From assembly GCF_012034245.1 (NCBI RefSeq), contig NZ_JAATEO010000004.1, positions 1 through 64,000 of the forward strand: a DNA stretch of 64,000 nt, written 5' to 3'. Source of the DNA: Micromonospora thermarum (GTDB lineage: Bacteria; Actinomycetota; Actinomycetes; Mycobacteriales; Micromonosporaceae). Shown here in pieces: positions 15,634 through 23,617 of this stretch (within the stretch, counting starts at the first letter, position 1; every line of letters begins with the position of its first letter). The position numbers and the translations under genes are program-made. Below the pieces are notes generated by a model. The model searched no databases, had not been told where the DNA came from, and was given only the letters and a program-made list of their open reading frames with translations.

Positions 15634-16695
15634 GTGACCGAGGGTACGGCGGCGGCCAGCAACGACGAGGTGCTCCTGCGCACCGGCGGAAAGTACGTCG
15701 AGCCGGGCGGCGAGTTCACCCGGGACCAGCGCTACATCGCCACCCGGATCACCGGCGACGGACGCGACGGCTGGCCGGTGGAGCCTGGACGGTACCGGCT
15801 GGCCGTGAGCCGCGCCTGCCCCTGGGCCAACCGGCTGGTCATCGTCCGGCGGCTGCTCGGCCTCGAGGACGCCATCTCGATGGCGCTGGCCGGTCCGACG
15901 CACGACAAGCGGAGCTGGACGTTCGACCTCGACCCGGGCGGGCGGGACCCGGTGCTCGGCATCGAGCGCCTGGCGGACGCCTACATGAAGCGCTTCCCCG
16001 GCTACGACCGGGGCATCACCGTGCCGGCGCTCGTCGACGTGCCGACCGGGCAGGTGGTGACCAACGACTACGCGCAGATGAGCCTCGACCTGTCGACGGA
16101 GTGGACGGCGTACCACCGCGACGGGGCGCCCGACCTCTATCCGGAGCGGCTGCGCGACGAGATCGACGAGGTCAACAAGGTGGTCTTCGCCGACGTCAAC
16201 AACGGCGTCTACCGCTGCGGCTTCGCCGGCAGCCAGGAGGCGTACGACAAGGCGTACCGGCGGCTGTTCGACCGGCTGGACTGGCTGAGCGACCGGCTGG
16301 CCGGGCAGCGCTACCTGGTGGGGGACACGATCACCGAGGCGGACGTGCGGCTGTTCACGACGCTGGTGCGCTTCGATCCGGTGTACCACGGCCACTTCAA
16401 GTGCAACCGGAGCAAGCTGAGCGAGATGCCGGTGCTGTGGGCGTACGCGCGGGACCTGTTCCAGACGCCCGGCTTCGGCGACACGATCGACTTCGAGCAG
16501 ATCAAGCGGCACTACTACGAGGTGCACCGCGACATCAACCCGACCGGCGTCGTCCCGCTCGGCCCCGACCTGTCGAACTGGCTCACCCCGCACAACCGCG
16601 AGGAACTCGGTGGCCGCCCCTTCGGTGACGGCACTCCCCCGCCGCCCCCGCCGGCGGCGGAACGCGTCGACCCCGCCCACACCCCGCTGCGCTGA
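15634..16695 (+). CDS. Glutathione S-transferase, Xi class (glutathionyl-hydroquinone reductase-like)
   Basis: 353 aa from GTG 15634 with GGAGGAG 6 bases upstream; an ATG at 15595 would add a non-conserved leader. The order is the Xi/ECM4 one: a long N-terminal region, a thioredoxin-fold domain with the catalytic Cys in SRACPWANR, then an all-helical C-terminal domain (VNKVVFADVNNGVYRCGFAG, DRLAGQRYLVGDTITEADVR, NPTGVVPLGPDLSNWLTPHNRE). In proteobacteria these enzymes reduce glutathionyl-hydroquinones. Actinobacteria make mycothiol rather than glutathione, so mycothiol is the likely thiol here (inference). It is encoded opposite to the nuo genes between nuoI and nuoH, and converges with nuoH. 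Confidence 0.9.
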   Translation: MTEGTAAASNDEVLLRTGGKYVEPGGEFTRDQRYIATRITGDGRDGWPVEPGRYRLAVSRACPWANRLVIVRRLLGLEDAISMALAGPTHDKRSWTFDLDPGGRDPVLGIERLADAYMKRFPGYDRGITVPALVDVPTGQVVTNDYAQMSLDLSTEWTAYHRDGAPDLYPERLRDEIDEVNKVVFADVNNGVYRCGFAGSQEAYDKAYRRLFDRLDWLSDRLAGQRYLVGDTITEADVRLFTTLVRFDPVYHGHFKCNRSKLSEMPVLWAYARDLFQTPGFGDTIDFEQIKRHYYEVHRDINPTGVVPLGPDLSNWLTPHNREELGGRPFGDGTPPPPPPAAERVDPAHTPLR

Positions 16696-16701
16696 GCGGC
16701 C

Positions 16702-17664
16702 TCAGAGGGCGACGCGGACCGCCGCGGTCAGGACCAGCTGGGCCAGCGACACGGGGACCAGGACCAGCCAGCAGAGGCGCTGGAGCTGGTCCTCGCGCAG
16801 GCGTGGGTAGCTCACGCGGAGCCAGATGATGACGAAGCTGACGGCGAAGACCTTCAGCAGCGTCCAGAGCCAGCCGAGCTGCGCGTCGGCGAACGGGCCC
16901 TGCCAGCCCCCGAGGAACAGCACCGTGGTCAGCGCGGCGATCACCACGATCCCCACGTACTCGGCGAGCAGGAAGAACGCGAACCGCAGCCCGGTGTACT
17001 CGGTCAGGTAGCCGAAGACCAGCTCCGAGTCGGCGATCGGCATGTCGAAGGGCGGCCGCCGGATCTCGGCGAGCCCGGCCACGAAGAAGACGATCATGGC
17101 GGGGGCCTGCCACAGCAGCCACCACGGCTCCCACGCCTCGACGATGCCGGACAGGCTGAGCGTGCCGGCCGCCATCGCCACCGACGCGGCGGCGAGCACC
17201 AGCGGCAGCTCGTAGCCGAGCAGCTGGGCCGCACCGCGCAGCCCGCCGAGCAGGCTGTACTTGTTGGCCGACGCCCACGCGGACATCAGCACCGCCACCA
17301 CGCCGACGCCGACCACGGCCAGGACGAAGAAGAGCCCGATGTCCAGCGGCTGCCCGACCAGGTCGCCCGGGCCGAGCGGGATGACCAGCAGCACCAGCAG
17401 GTACGGCACCAGAGCGACGACCGGGGCGAGCCGGAACACCGGCCGGTCCGCCTCGCGGGGCGTCACGTCCTCCTTCTGCACGAACTTGACGCCGTCGGCG
17501 ACGAGCTGGGCCCACCCGTGGAAGGCGCCGGCGTACATCGGGCCGAGGCGCCCCTGCATGTGGGCCATCACCTTGTGCTCGGCCTGGCCGACCAGCAGCG
17601 GCAGGGTGAGGAAGGCGACCACCACCCCGCCCACCCGCAGCAGCAGCTCCACCCACAGCGGCAT
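16702..17664 (-). CDS. nuoH: NADH-quinone oxidoreductase subunit H
   Basis: 320 aa, ATG overlapping the nuoC stop (TGATG). Eight-helix subunit that forms the quinone-entry cavity of complex I. Signatures include EHKVMAHMQGRLGPMYAG, GWAQLVADGVKFVQKEDVTP, AWASANKYSLLGGLRGAAQL, EIRRPPFDMPIADSELVFGY and WLRVSYPRLREDQL. Its stop is 6 bases from the convergent GST gene stop. It pairs with nuoC as a two-gene unit separated from the nuoI-N run. Confidence 0.97.
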   Translation of the reverse strand: MPLWVELLLRVGGVVVAFLTLPLLVGQAEHKVMAHMQGRLGPMYAGAFHGWAQLVADGVKFVQKEDVTPREADRPVFRLAPVVALVPYLLVLLVIPLGPGDLVGQPLDIGLFFVLAVVGVGVVAVLMSAWASANKYSLLGGLRGAAQLLGYELPLVLAAASVAMAAGTLSLSGIVEAWEPWWLLWQAPAMIVFFVAGLAEIRRPPFDMPIADSELVFGYLTEYTGLRFAFFLLAEYVGIVVIAALTTVLFLGGWQGPFADAQLGWLWTLLKVFAVSFVIIWLRVSYPRLREDQLQRLCWLVLVPVSLAQLVLTAAVRVAL

Positions 17665-18611
17665 CAGGTCGTACCTCCGTCGTCGTGGGCCCGCTCGGTC
17701 GCCGCCGGGCCTCGCGGCGACGGCCGGTCGGCCGGCGGGCCCGAGCGCGCCGGGCCGTCCCCGGTGCCGCCCGTGGCCCCGGGCAGCGGACCGGTGTCGG
17801 TGCCGGCCGGCCGGTCACCCCGCGCGGCCGGGGCCGCGCCGGCGTCGGCGGGAGGCTCCGCGGTGGCGTCGGGCGCGCGCGGGTCGGCGGGCGCCGGGCC
17901 GTCCGCGGCGCCGCCGGGCCGAGGGGTACGCGCCGGACGGGCGCCCGGCGCAGGTCGCGCGGGCCGTTCCCGGGCCGGCCGGGCCGGCACCCCGCCGCGC
18001 GGGCCCTCACCGACGCCGGCCGCCCCGGCGGGCGCCGGGGTGGTGCCCCACTCGCCCGGGGCCGGTACGCCCGGCGGGCGGATCGGGCGGCGGCCCCCTC
18101 CGGCCTCCGACTCGCCCGGTTCCTTCGCGCCCGGCCAGGGCTTGGCGACCCGGGAGGCGAGGACGAACTCCTTGCGCAGCGGATGCCCCTCGAACTCCGG
18201 CGGCAACAGCAGCGGCTTCAGGTCGGCGTGGCCGGCGAAGCCGATGCCGAACATCTCGTGCGTCTCGCGCTCGTGCCAGGCCGCCCCGGGGTAGACGGTG
18301 ACCGCCGAGGGGATCGTCGGCGCCGCACGGGGCACCCGGGTGCGCAGCAGGACGCCGTGCCGGTGGGTGGTGGACCACAGGTGGGCGACCACGTCGAAGC
18401 CGGCCGCGAGCTCGTCGACGGCGGACAGCCAGTCGAAGAAGTCGCAGGCCAGCTCGGTGTCGTCGCGGGCCGCGCGCAGCGCGTCGGGCCAGCTCGCCGG
18501 CGGCACGTCGACCGTGGCCCGGGCGTGCTCCTGGCCGCCGGAGACCGACGTGGAGACCTCGGCCGGCGCGAGCAGCGCGGCCAGCCGCTGGCCGACCTCC
18601 TCCGGAGTCAT
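17664..18611 (-). CDS. nuoC: NADH-quinone oxidoreductase subunit C with long disordered tail
   Basis: 315 aa from ATG 18611. The 30-kDa-type domain occupies about residues 1-175, with the signatures VYPGAAWHERETHEMFGIGF and LKPLLLPPEFEGHPLRKEFV. From about 176 to the end the chain is Pro/Ala/Gly/Arg/Asp-rich and certainly disordered. NuoC is usually 200-240 aa, so roughly 100 residues are extra. It belongs to the connecting arm near NuoD and NuoB. The partner nuoD, normally adjacent, is absent here. Its stop overlaps the nuoH start. Confidence 0.95.
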   Translation of the reverse strand: MTPEEVGQRLAALLAPAEVSTSVSGGQEHARATVDVPPASWPDALRAARDDTELACDFFDWLSAVDELAAGFDVVAHLWSTTHRHGVLLRTRVPRAAPTIPSAVTVYPGAAWHERETHEMFGIGFAGHADLKPLLLPPEFEGHPLRKEFVLASRVAKPWPGAKEPGESEAGGGRRPIRPPGVPAPGEWGTTPAPAGAAGVGEGPRGGVPARPARERPARPAPGARPARTPRPGGAADGPAPADPRAPDATAEPPADAGAAPAARGDRPAGTDTGPLPGATGGTGDGPARSGPPADRPSPRGPAATERAHDDGGTT

Positions 18612-18720
18612 GCCGCTGATCCTATGACCGGCACCGCCGCGGCGCGTCGGGCCGCCCGCGCCGGTGCCTTCTGCCGCGTTCCGGACGCGGACCGCCGCCG
18701 CCCGGGGAAAGATGAGGACC

Positions 18721-19767
18721 GTGCGCGCTGTGACTGTGGCTCCCGGGGTCCCCGACTCCCTGCGACTCGTGGACGACTGGCCCGAGCCGGCCCCCGAGGA
18801 GGGCGCGATCCTGGTCGAGGCGCTCGCGGTGGGCATCTGCGGCACCGACCTGGAGATCATCGCCGGGCACTACGGCGAGGCCCCACCGGGCCAGGAACGG
18901 CTGGTCATCGGGCACGAGGCGCTGGGCCGGGTGCTGGAGGACCCGACGGGCTCCCTGGAACCCGGCGACCTGGTGGCCGGCGTGGTACGGCACCCCGACC
19001 CGGTGCCCTGCCCCAACTGCGCCGTCGACGAGTGGGACATGTGCCGCAACGGGCGGTACACCGAGCACGGCATCAAGGGGCTGCCCGGCTTCGCCCGCGA
19101 GCGGTGGCGAGTGCAGCCGAAGTTCGCCGTGGGGCTCGATCCCGTCCTCGCCCCGGTGGGGATGCTCCTGGAGCCGGCCAGCGTGGTCGCCAAGGCGTGG
19201 GACCACATCGAACGGATCGGCAACCGCGCGGAGTGGAACCCGCAGACCGTGCTGATCACCGGCGCCGGACCGATCGGCCTGCTCGCCGCGCTGCTCGGGA
19301 CCCAACGCGGGCTGACCGTGCACGTGCTCGACCGGAACACCACGGGGCCGAAGCCGGACCTGGTCCGGGCGCTGGGCGCCACGTACCACACGGCGCCCGT
19401 GAACGAACTGGACTTCAAACCGGACGTGCTGGTGGAGTGCACCGGCGCGCCCGTGGTGGTGCTGGACGCGATGTGCAAGGTGGGACCGAACGGCATCGTG
19501 TGCCTGACCGGCGTGTCCAGCGGCGGCCGCACCATCAACTTCGACGCCGGAGCCCTGAACCGGGAGCTGGTGCTGGAGAACAACGTGGTCTTCGGCTCGG
19601 TCAACGCCAACCGCAGGCACTGGGACCAGGCCGCCGAGGCGCTGGCCCGGGCCGACCAGTCGTGGCTCAACTCGCTGATCACCCGCCGGGTGCCGATGTC
19701 CGACTTCGCCATGGCGTACGAGCACACGGGTGAGGACATCAAGGTGATGCTGGACCTCACCTCCTGA
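18721..19767 (+). CDS. Glucose 1-dehydrogenase-like zinc MDR dehydrogenase
   Basis: 348 aa from GTG 18721, 9 bases after GGGGAAAG; an ATG at 18712 directly abuts that purine run and is less likely. Medium-chain dehydrogenase fold: zinc-site motif VGICGTDLEII, GHEALGRVLE, structural-zinc Cys cluster CPNCAVDEWDMC, Rossmann motif VLITGAGPIGLLAALLG, and the C-terminal glucose dehydrogenase features LENNVVFGSVNANRRHWDQA and EDIKVMLDL. Such enzymes oxidise glucose to gluconolactone with NAD(P). It stands between nuoC and the DUF2252 gene, divergent from nuoC. Confidence 0.88.
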   Translation: MRAVTVAPGVPDSLRLVDDWPEPAPEEGAILVEALAVGICGTDLEIIAGHYGEAPPGQERLVIGHEALGRVLEDPTGSLEPGDLVAGVVRHPDPVPCPNCAVDEWDMCRNGRYTEHGIKGLPGFARERWRVQPKFAVGLDPVLAPVGMLLEPASVVAKAWDHIERIGNRAEWNPQTVLITGAGPIGLLAALLGTQRGLTVHVLDRNTTGPKPDLVRALGATYHTAPVNELDFKPDVLVECTGAPVVVLDAMCKVGPNGIVCLTGVSSGGRTINFDAGALNRELVLENNVVFGSVNANRRHWDQAAEALARADQSWLNSLITRRVPMSDFAMAYEHTGEDIKVMLDLTS

Positions 19768-19775
19768 GCGGCGCC

Positions 19776-19806
19776 GGGCCGGCCGGCACGACCCAGCGAC
19801 CGGCCC
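19776..19806. terminator. Hairpin between convergent genes
   Basis: GGGCCGG (19776-19782) can pair with CCGGCCC (19800-19806) in the 46-base gap between the converging dehydrogenase and DUF2252 genes. Confidence 0.4.
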
Positions 19807-19813
19807 GTCCCGC

Positions 19814-21130
19814 TCAGATGCCGGGCAGTTGGCCGTTGCGGAACACGTCCACGAAGAGCTGGTGGTCCTGCCGCGTGCGGGCGCCGTACCGGTGGGCGAA
19901 CTCGACCAGGTGCGCGACGAACCCGTCGGTGTCGTCACCCACCGCGGCCACGATCGCCTCCTCCGTGGAGTAGTCGACCAGGTCGTGGCTGGACTCGTCG
20001 TCGGCGACCGAGTGCATCCGGGCGACCGCGTGACCCAGGTGGCCGAGGACGTTGGTCAGCTCCTCCGGCTCGTTGACGTCGGCCCAGTCGAGGTCGGCGG
20101 CGTACGGGGAGACCTCGGCGACGAGCTGGCCCACCCCGTCCAGCTCGGTGAAGCCCAGCCACGGGTCCGCGTACGCCTGGAGGGCCCGCTGGGACTCGGC
20201 CGTGCGGTGCCCCTGGTGCCGGAAGTAGCCGCGGACCGTCTCGTCGGTGATGTGCCGCACCACCGCCGGCACCTGCGCCTGCTTCATGTAGAGGACGACG
20301 TCGTTCTCCAGGGCCTGCGTGTGCCCCTCCAGCAGCAGGTTGTACGACGGGAGCCCGGCCGAGCCGATGCCCACCCCCTTGCGGAGCACCACGTCCTTGA
20401 TCTGCGCGGCGACCGGCCGCAGCTTCGACGCCGACGGCGGCCGGGTGTCCAGGTAGTCCTCGTACGCGGCGCAGACCTTGTCCCGGGTGTCCCCGTCGAT
20501 CTCGAAGACCCCGTCGCCGAGGGAGAACCGCCGCTCGTAGTTGTCGATGGTGGTCTGCCCGGCCAGCAGCTCGACCCGGGTGTTGAGCCGGGCCTGCTGG
20601 AGCACCCGCAGCAGCACCCCGTCGGCGGTGTCCAGGGTGATCGAGCCGATCACGTCGTCCCCACCGGTGGCGATGCCGCGCAGCTCGGCCAGGTACGACC
20701 GGGCGAAGACACCGACCAGGTCGCTGATCACGTCGTCGGAGAGCGCCTTGGCGTACCCGAGCAGCGCCACGCTCGCCGCGAAGCGCTTCAGATCCCAGGA
20801 GAACGGCCCGACGTACGCCTCGTCGAAGTCGTTGACGTTGAACACGAGCTGCCCGGAGGCGTTCATGTAGGTGCCGAAGTTCTCCGCGTGCAGGTCGCCG
20901 TGGATCCACACGCGGCTGGTGCGCCCGTCCAGGAACGCGCCGTCGGCGAAGTCGCCGCGCTGGTCGGCGTAGAAGAGGGCGGCGCTGCCCCGGTAGAAGG
21001 CGAACGGGGACGCCGCCATCTTGCGGAACTTGCGGCGGAACGCCGCCGGGTCGAGCGCCATCGACTCCCCGAACTCCTCGGTGAGCACGTCGACGATGAG
21101 GGCGGAACGCCGGTCCGCGGGGTCGGTCAT
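19814..21130 (-). CDS. DUF2252 family protein (kinase-like fold)
   Basis: 438 aa from ATG 21130; a longer frame to 21346 is not supported. The full-length DUF2252 pattern is present: FYRGSAALFYADQRG, the HGDLHAENFGTYMNASGQL segment, FNVNDFDEAYVGPFSWDLKR, LRKGVGIGSAGLPSYNLLLE, YFRHQGHRTAESQRALQAYA and DPWLGF. The HGDLHxxN...D(F)D arrangement resembles the catalytic loop of aminoglycoside-phosphotransferase-like kinases, so an ATP-dependent phosphotransfer is plausible, but no substrate is known for the family. It lies between the dehydrogenase gene and nuoB with no obvious link to complex I. Confidence 0.9.
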   Translation of the reverse strand: MTDPADRRSALIVDVLTEEFGESMALDPAAFRRKFRKMAASPFAFYRGSAALFYADQRGDFADGAFLDGRTSRVWIHGDLHAENFGTYMNASGQLVFNVNDFDEAYVGPFSWDLKRFAASVALLGYAKALSDDVISDLVGVFARSYLAELRGIATGGDDVIGSITLDTADGVLLRVLQQARLNTRVELLAGQTTIDNYERRFSLGDGVFEIDGDTRDKVCAAYEDYLDTRPPSASKLRPVAAQIKDVVLRKGVGIGSAGLPSYNLLLEGHTQALENDVVLYMKQAQVPAVVRHITDETVRGYFRHQGHRTAESQRALQAYADPWLGFTELDGVGQLVAEVSPYAADLDWADVNEPEELTNVLGHLGHAVARMHSVADDESSHDLVDYSTEEAIVAAVGDDTDGFVAHLVEFAHRYGARTRQDHQLFVDVFRNGQLPGI

Positions 21131-21242
21131 GGTGCGCACGCTAGCGCCCGTGGGCCACCCCGAACCGTCGGCCGACCGCCCAGTCCACCCCACCGGATCG
21201 GTCACCGGGCTTCCCACCCCGACCGGCGGGGCCGGCAAGGCG

Positions 21243-21809
21243 TCAGGTCGACGCGGGCGGGCGGACCGGCGGGGCGGTGAGGGACTCGGCCGAGCGCGCC
21301 GCGGTGCCGTCGCTCGGCGGGGCGAGCACGTCCGGGCGGGCGACACCGCCCACGCCGGAACTCTCGGCGGCGATCTTCTCCTGGAGCCGCAGGATGCCGT
21401 GCAGCAGCGCCTCCGGCCGGGGCGGGCAGCCCGGCACGTACACGTCGACCGGGATGAGCTGGTCGACGCCCTTGGTCACCGAGTACGAGTCCCAGTACGG
21501 CCCGCCGCAGTTCGAGCAGGCGCCGAAGGAGATGACGTACTTCGGCTCGGGCATCTGGTCGTACAGCCGCTTGATCGCCGGCGCCATCTTGTCGGTGACG
21601 GTGCCGGAGACCACCATGAGATCCGCCTGGCGGGGGCCGTGGGCGAACGGGATCACGCCGAGCCGCATGAAGTCGTGCCGGCTCATGCTGGTGGCGATGA
21701 ACTCGATCGCACAGCAGGCGAGACCGAAGTTGAAGACCCAGAGCGAGTAGCGGCGGCCCCAGTTCAGGACGAACCGGATCGGCTCGCCGAGCACCGCCGG
21801 CAACTGCAC
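21243..21809 (-). CDS. nuoB: NADH-quinone oxidoreductase subunit B
   Basis: 188 aa, GTG at 21809 preceded by GGGAGG. NuoB carries cluster N2, the last iron-sulfur cluster before quinone. Ligands are visible in [10 protein letters not shown] (two adjacent Cys), [16 protein letters not shown] and [11 protein letters not shown]. The C-terminal 40 residues are a variable tail. It is separated from nuoC by the DUF2252 and dehydrogenase genes, and neither nuoA upstream nor nuoD nearby is present. Upstream lies a divergent sigma factor gene. Confidence 0.96.
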   Translation of the reverse strand: MQLPAVLGEPIRFVLNWGRRYSLWVFNFGLACCAIEFIATSMSRHDFMRLGVIPFAHGPRQADLMVVSGTVTDKMAPAIKRLYDQMPEPKYVISFGACSNCGGPYWDSYSVTKGVDQLIPVDVYVPGCPPRPEALLHGILRLQEKIAAESSGVGGVARPDVLAPPSDGTAARSAESLTAPPVRPPAST

Positions 21810-21936
21810 CTCGGGCCTCCCTCACGTCTCCCCGGCCTGACAGTCAACCACAGGATTCCGGTACGGTCCCCGCAACCGGTCGGGGGGCCCGGACGTGTGA
21901 GAAGAGTTGCCGGGTCTGCGCCCAGGGGAGGCACCG

Positions 21937-22548
21937 GTGTTCGTGACCATCGACGCACTGCTCGACGACCCCCCGCCGGAGATGGCGGAGGTCGACCCGG
22001 CCGAGGTCGGGCCGGCCGAGGTCGGGCCGGCGAAGCTCGGGGCGGAGCCCCGGCCGGGCGGGCCGGCCAGCTTCGACGAGGTGTACGACGCGCACTTCCG
22101 GTCCCTGGCGGCCCAGCTCGCCGCGTACGTCGGCGACCTCTCGCTGGCCCAGGACCTGACCCAGGAGGCGTTCTGCCGCGCGTTCGTCCGCTGGTCGACG
22201 ATCGCCGCGTACGACGACCCGGTCGCCTGGGTGCGGCGGGTGGCCTGGAACCTCGCCACCAGCCGGTGGCGCCGGTTGCGCACCGCCCAGTCCTTCCTCC
22301 GCCGGCAGCGTGAGGAGCACGTCCCCGGGCCGAGCCCCGACCGGGTGGCGCTGCACAGCGCGCTGGCCAAGCTGCCGTCGCACCACCGGCGGGCGGTGGT
22401 CCTGCACTACCTGGCCGACCTGAGCGTGGCGGAGATCGCCGAGCAGGAGCAGGTGGCACCGGGGACGGTCAAGTCCTGGCTGCACCGGGCCCGTACGGCC
22501 CTGGCCGGGCACCTGAACCCCGCGAACGAGGTGAACGAGGATGCGTGA
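21937..22548 (+). CDS. SigE-type ECF RNA polymerase sigma factor
   Basis: 203 aa from GTG 21937, which follows GGGGAGG by 5 bases; a TTG at 21907 is less likely. Sigma region 2 lies at about 55-120 (FDEVYDAHFRSLAAQLAAYV, AQDLTQEAFCRAFVRW) and region 4 at about 140-190 (LAKLPSHHRRAVVLHYLADL, AEIAEQEQVAPGTVKSWL). The N-terminal 50 residues are acidic and include a triple repeat (AEVxPAEVGPAEVGPAK) encoded by 15-bp tandem repeats. Its end overlaps the next gene by 8 bases, so the pair is probably a sigma/anti-sigma unit. Confidence 0.93.
   Translation: MFVTIDALLDDPPPEMAEVDPAEVGPAEVGPAKLGAEPRPGGPASFDEVYDAHFRSLAAQLAAYVGDLSLAQDLTQEAFCRAFVRWSTIAAYDDPVAWVRRVAWNLATSRWRRLRTAQSFLRRQREEHVPGPSPDRVALHSALAKLPSHHRRAVVLHYLADLSVAEIAEQEQVAPGTVKSWLHRARTALAGHLNPANEVNEDA
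21988..22032 (+). repeat. 15-bp tandem repeat x3 inside the sigma gene
   Basis: Three 15-bp units of the type GAGGTCGGGCCGGCC at 21988-22002, 22003-22017 and 22018-22032, with 2 and 1 differences from the middle copy. Each encodes five residues (EVxPA-like), so copy-number change would keep frame. Confidence 0.85.
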
Positions 22549-23320
22549 CCGGGCGGACGACCGGCTCGACGGCGAGTTCGTGGCGTACCGCGACACCCTG
22601 CGGGCGGTGGTCCGGCCCGCGGGTCCGGACGCCGTCCGGGAGGCGGTCCGCCAGCGCCGGCGGCGACGGGCGACGGTGCTGGCGGCGGCCGTGGCGGTGC
22701 TCACCGCCACCGTCCCGCTGGCCGCCTGGCGTCAGCTCAGCCGGGACGCGCCGGACACGCCCGTCGCCGTCGGCCCCGCGGCGTCCGACGCGTCCACGGA
22801 ATCCGCCGACCCGACCGGGTCGCCGCCCGGCCGGCTCAGCCGGGAGGAACTGCTCGCGACCACGGTCGACCTTCCCGACTGGCCGGCCGGGACACCGTGC
22901 GCTCCCGGTCCCACCCGGTTGGTCGACCCGCCCGGCCGGCCCGGTGACGTGATCCTGTCGACGTTCGCGGGTGGCTACGGCGACATCGACCGGGACGGCG
23001 TCGCCGAGCCGGTGGCCCTGCTCCGCTGCCTGGTCGACGAGGGCATGTACCCCGAACAGGTGGTCGTCCTCGACCGCACCACGGACGGCCGGATCGTCGT
23101 CCTCGGCCAGGTCTTCCGCTCGGACCCGGACCGGCCGGAGTGGCTGTACGCGCTGGACGTCCGACCGGACGGGCTGATCCGGATCGAGGTGACGGACGCC
23201 GTGCACAGCGACGGCGAGGTGCCGGGACGAGCGCACCGGCAGTGGCGCAGCTACCGCTGGGACGGCACGGCCTTCCCGCAGGTGAGCGGCCCGACCCGCT
23301 TCCCCGGCGCTCGGGACTGA
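22541..23320 (+). CDS. Probable membrane-bound anti-sigma factor
   Basis: 259 aa, overlapping the sigma gene by 8 bases. An N-terminal cytoplasmic segment (about 1-45, Arg/Glu-rich) is followed by one transmembrane helix (about 47-64, TVLAAAVAVLTATVPLAAW), a Ser/Pro/Thr linker and an extracytoplasmic domain of about 160 residues (DGRIVVLGQVFRSDPDRPEW). There is no zinc-binding ZAS motif (HxxxCxxC), so it is called from position and topology only. The likely role is to hold the adjacent sigma factor at the membrane and release it on an envelope signal (inference). Confidence 0.65.
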   Translation: MRDRADDRLDGEFVAYRDTLRAVVRPAGPDAVREAVRQRRRRRATVLAAAVAVLTATVPLAAWRQLSRDAPDTPVAVGPAASDASTESADPTGSPPGRLSREELLATTVDLPDWPAGTPCAPGPTRLVDPPGRPGDVILSTFAGGYGDIDRDGVAEPVALLRCLVDEGMYPEQVVVLDRTTDGRIVVLGQVFRSDPDRPEWLYALDVRPDGLIRIEVTDAVHSDGEVPGRAHRQWRSYRWDGTAFPQVSGPTRFPGARD

Positions 23321-23410
23321 CGGCGGTTTCGAGCCGGCTGCAACCGGCGGCGGCGGTCGGACGTGTCTGTACCGCCACAGCGCTCTCTCCCCGGCGGCAC
23401 CGGGCAGCGA

Positions 23411-23434
23411 TCGGGGGCTGACGGCGGCCCCCGA
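23411..23434. terminator. Hairpin between convergent genes
   Basis: TCGGGGGC (23411-23418) pairs perfectly with GCCCCCGA (23427-23434) over 8 bases, between the anti-sigma gene and the convergent broken MFS gene. The rest of the ~300-base gap holds nothing I recognise. Confidence 0.6.
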
Positions 23435-23617
23435 CCGGACGACCGGCCGGCGGCCGGCGTCAGCAGGTCGGGCGGGATCCGGCCAGCCCTGTCCCTCGGG
23501 GGAGATCGCGGGGCCCGGCCGGCGATGCACCCGGGCGCGTTGGGGGCACGGAGTGTCCGGCTCGATGGGCGGCAGCCGGTGCCGGGCCGCGCGGGCAGCG
23601 TTCGGCCGGACCGGCGG

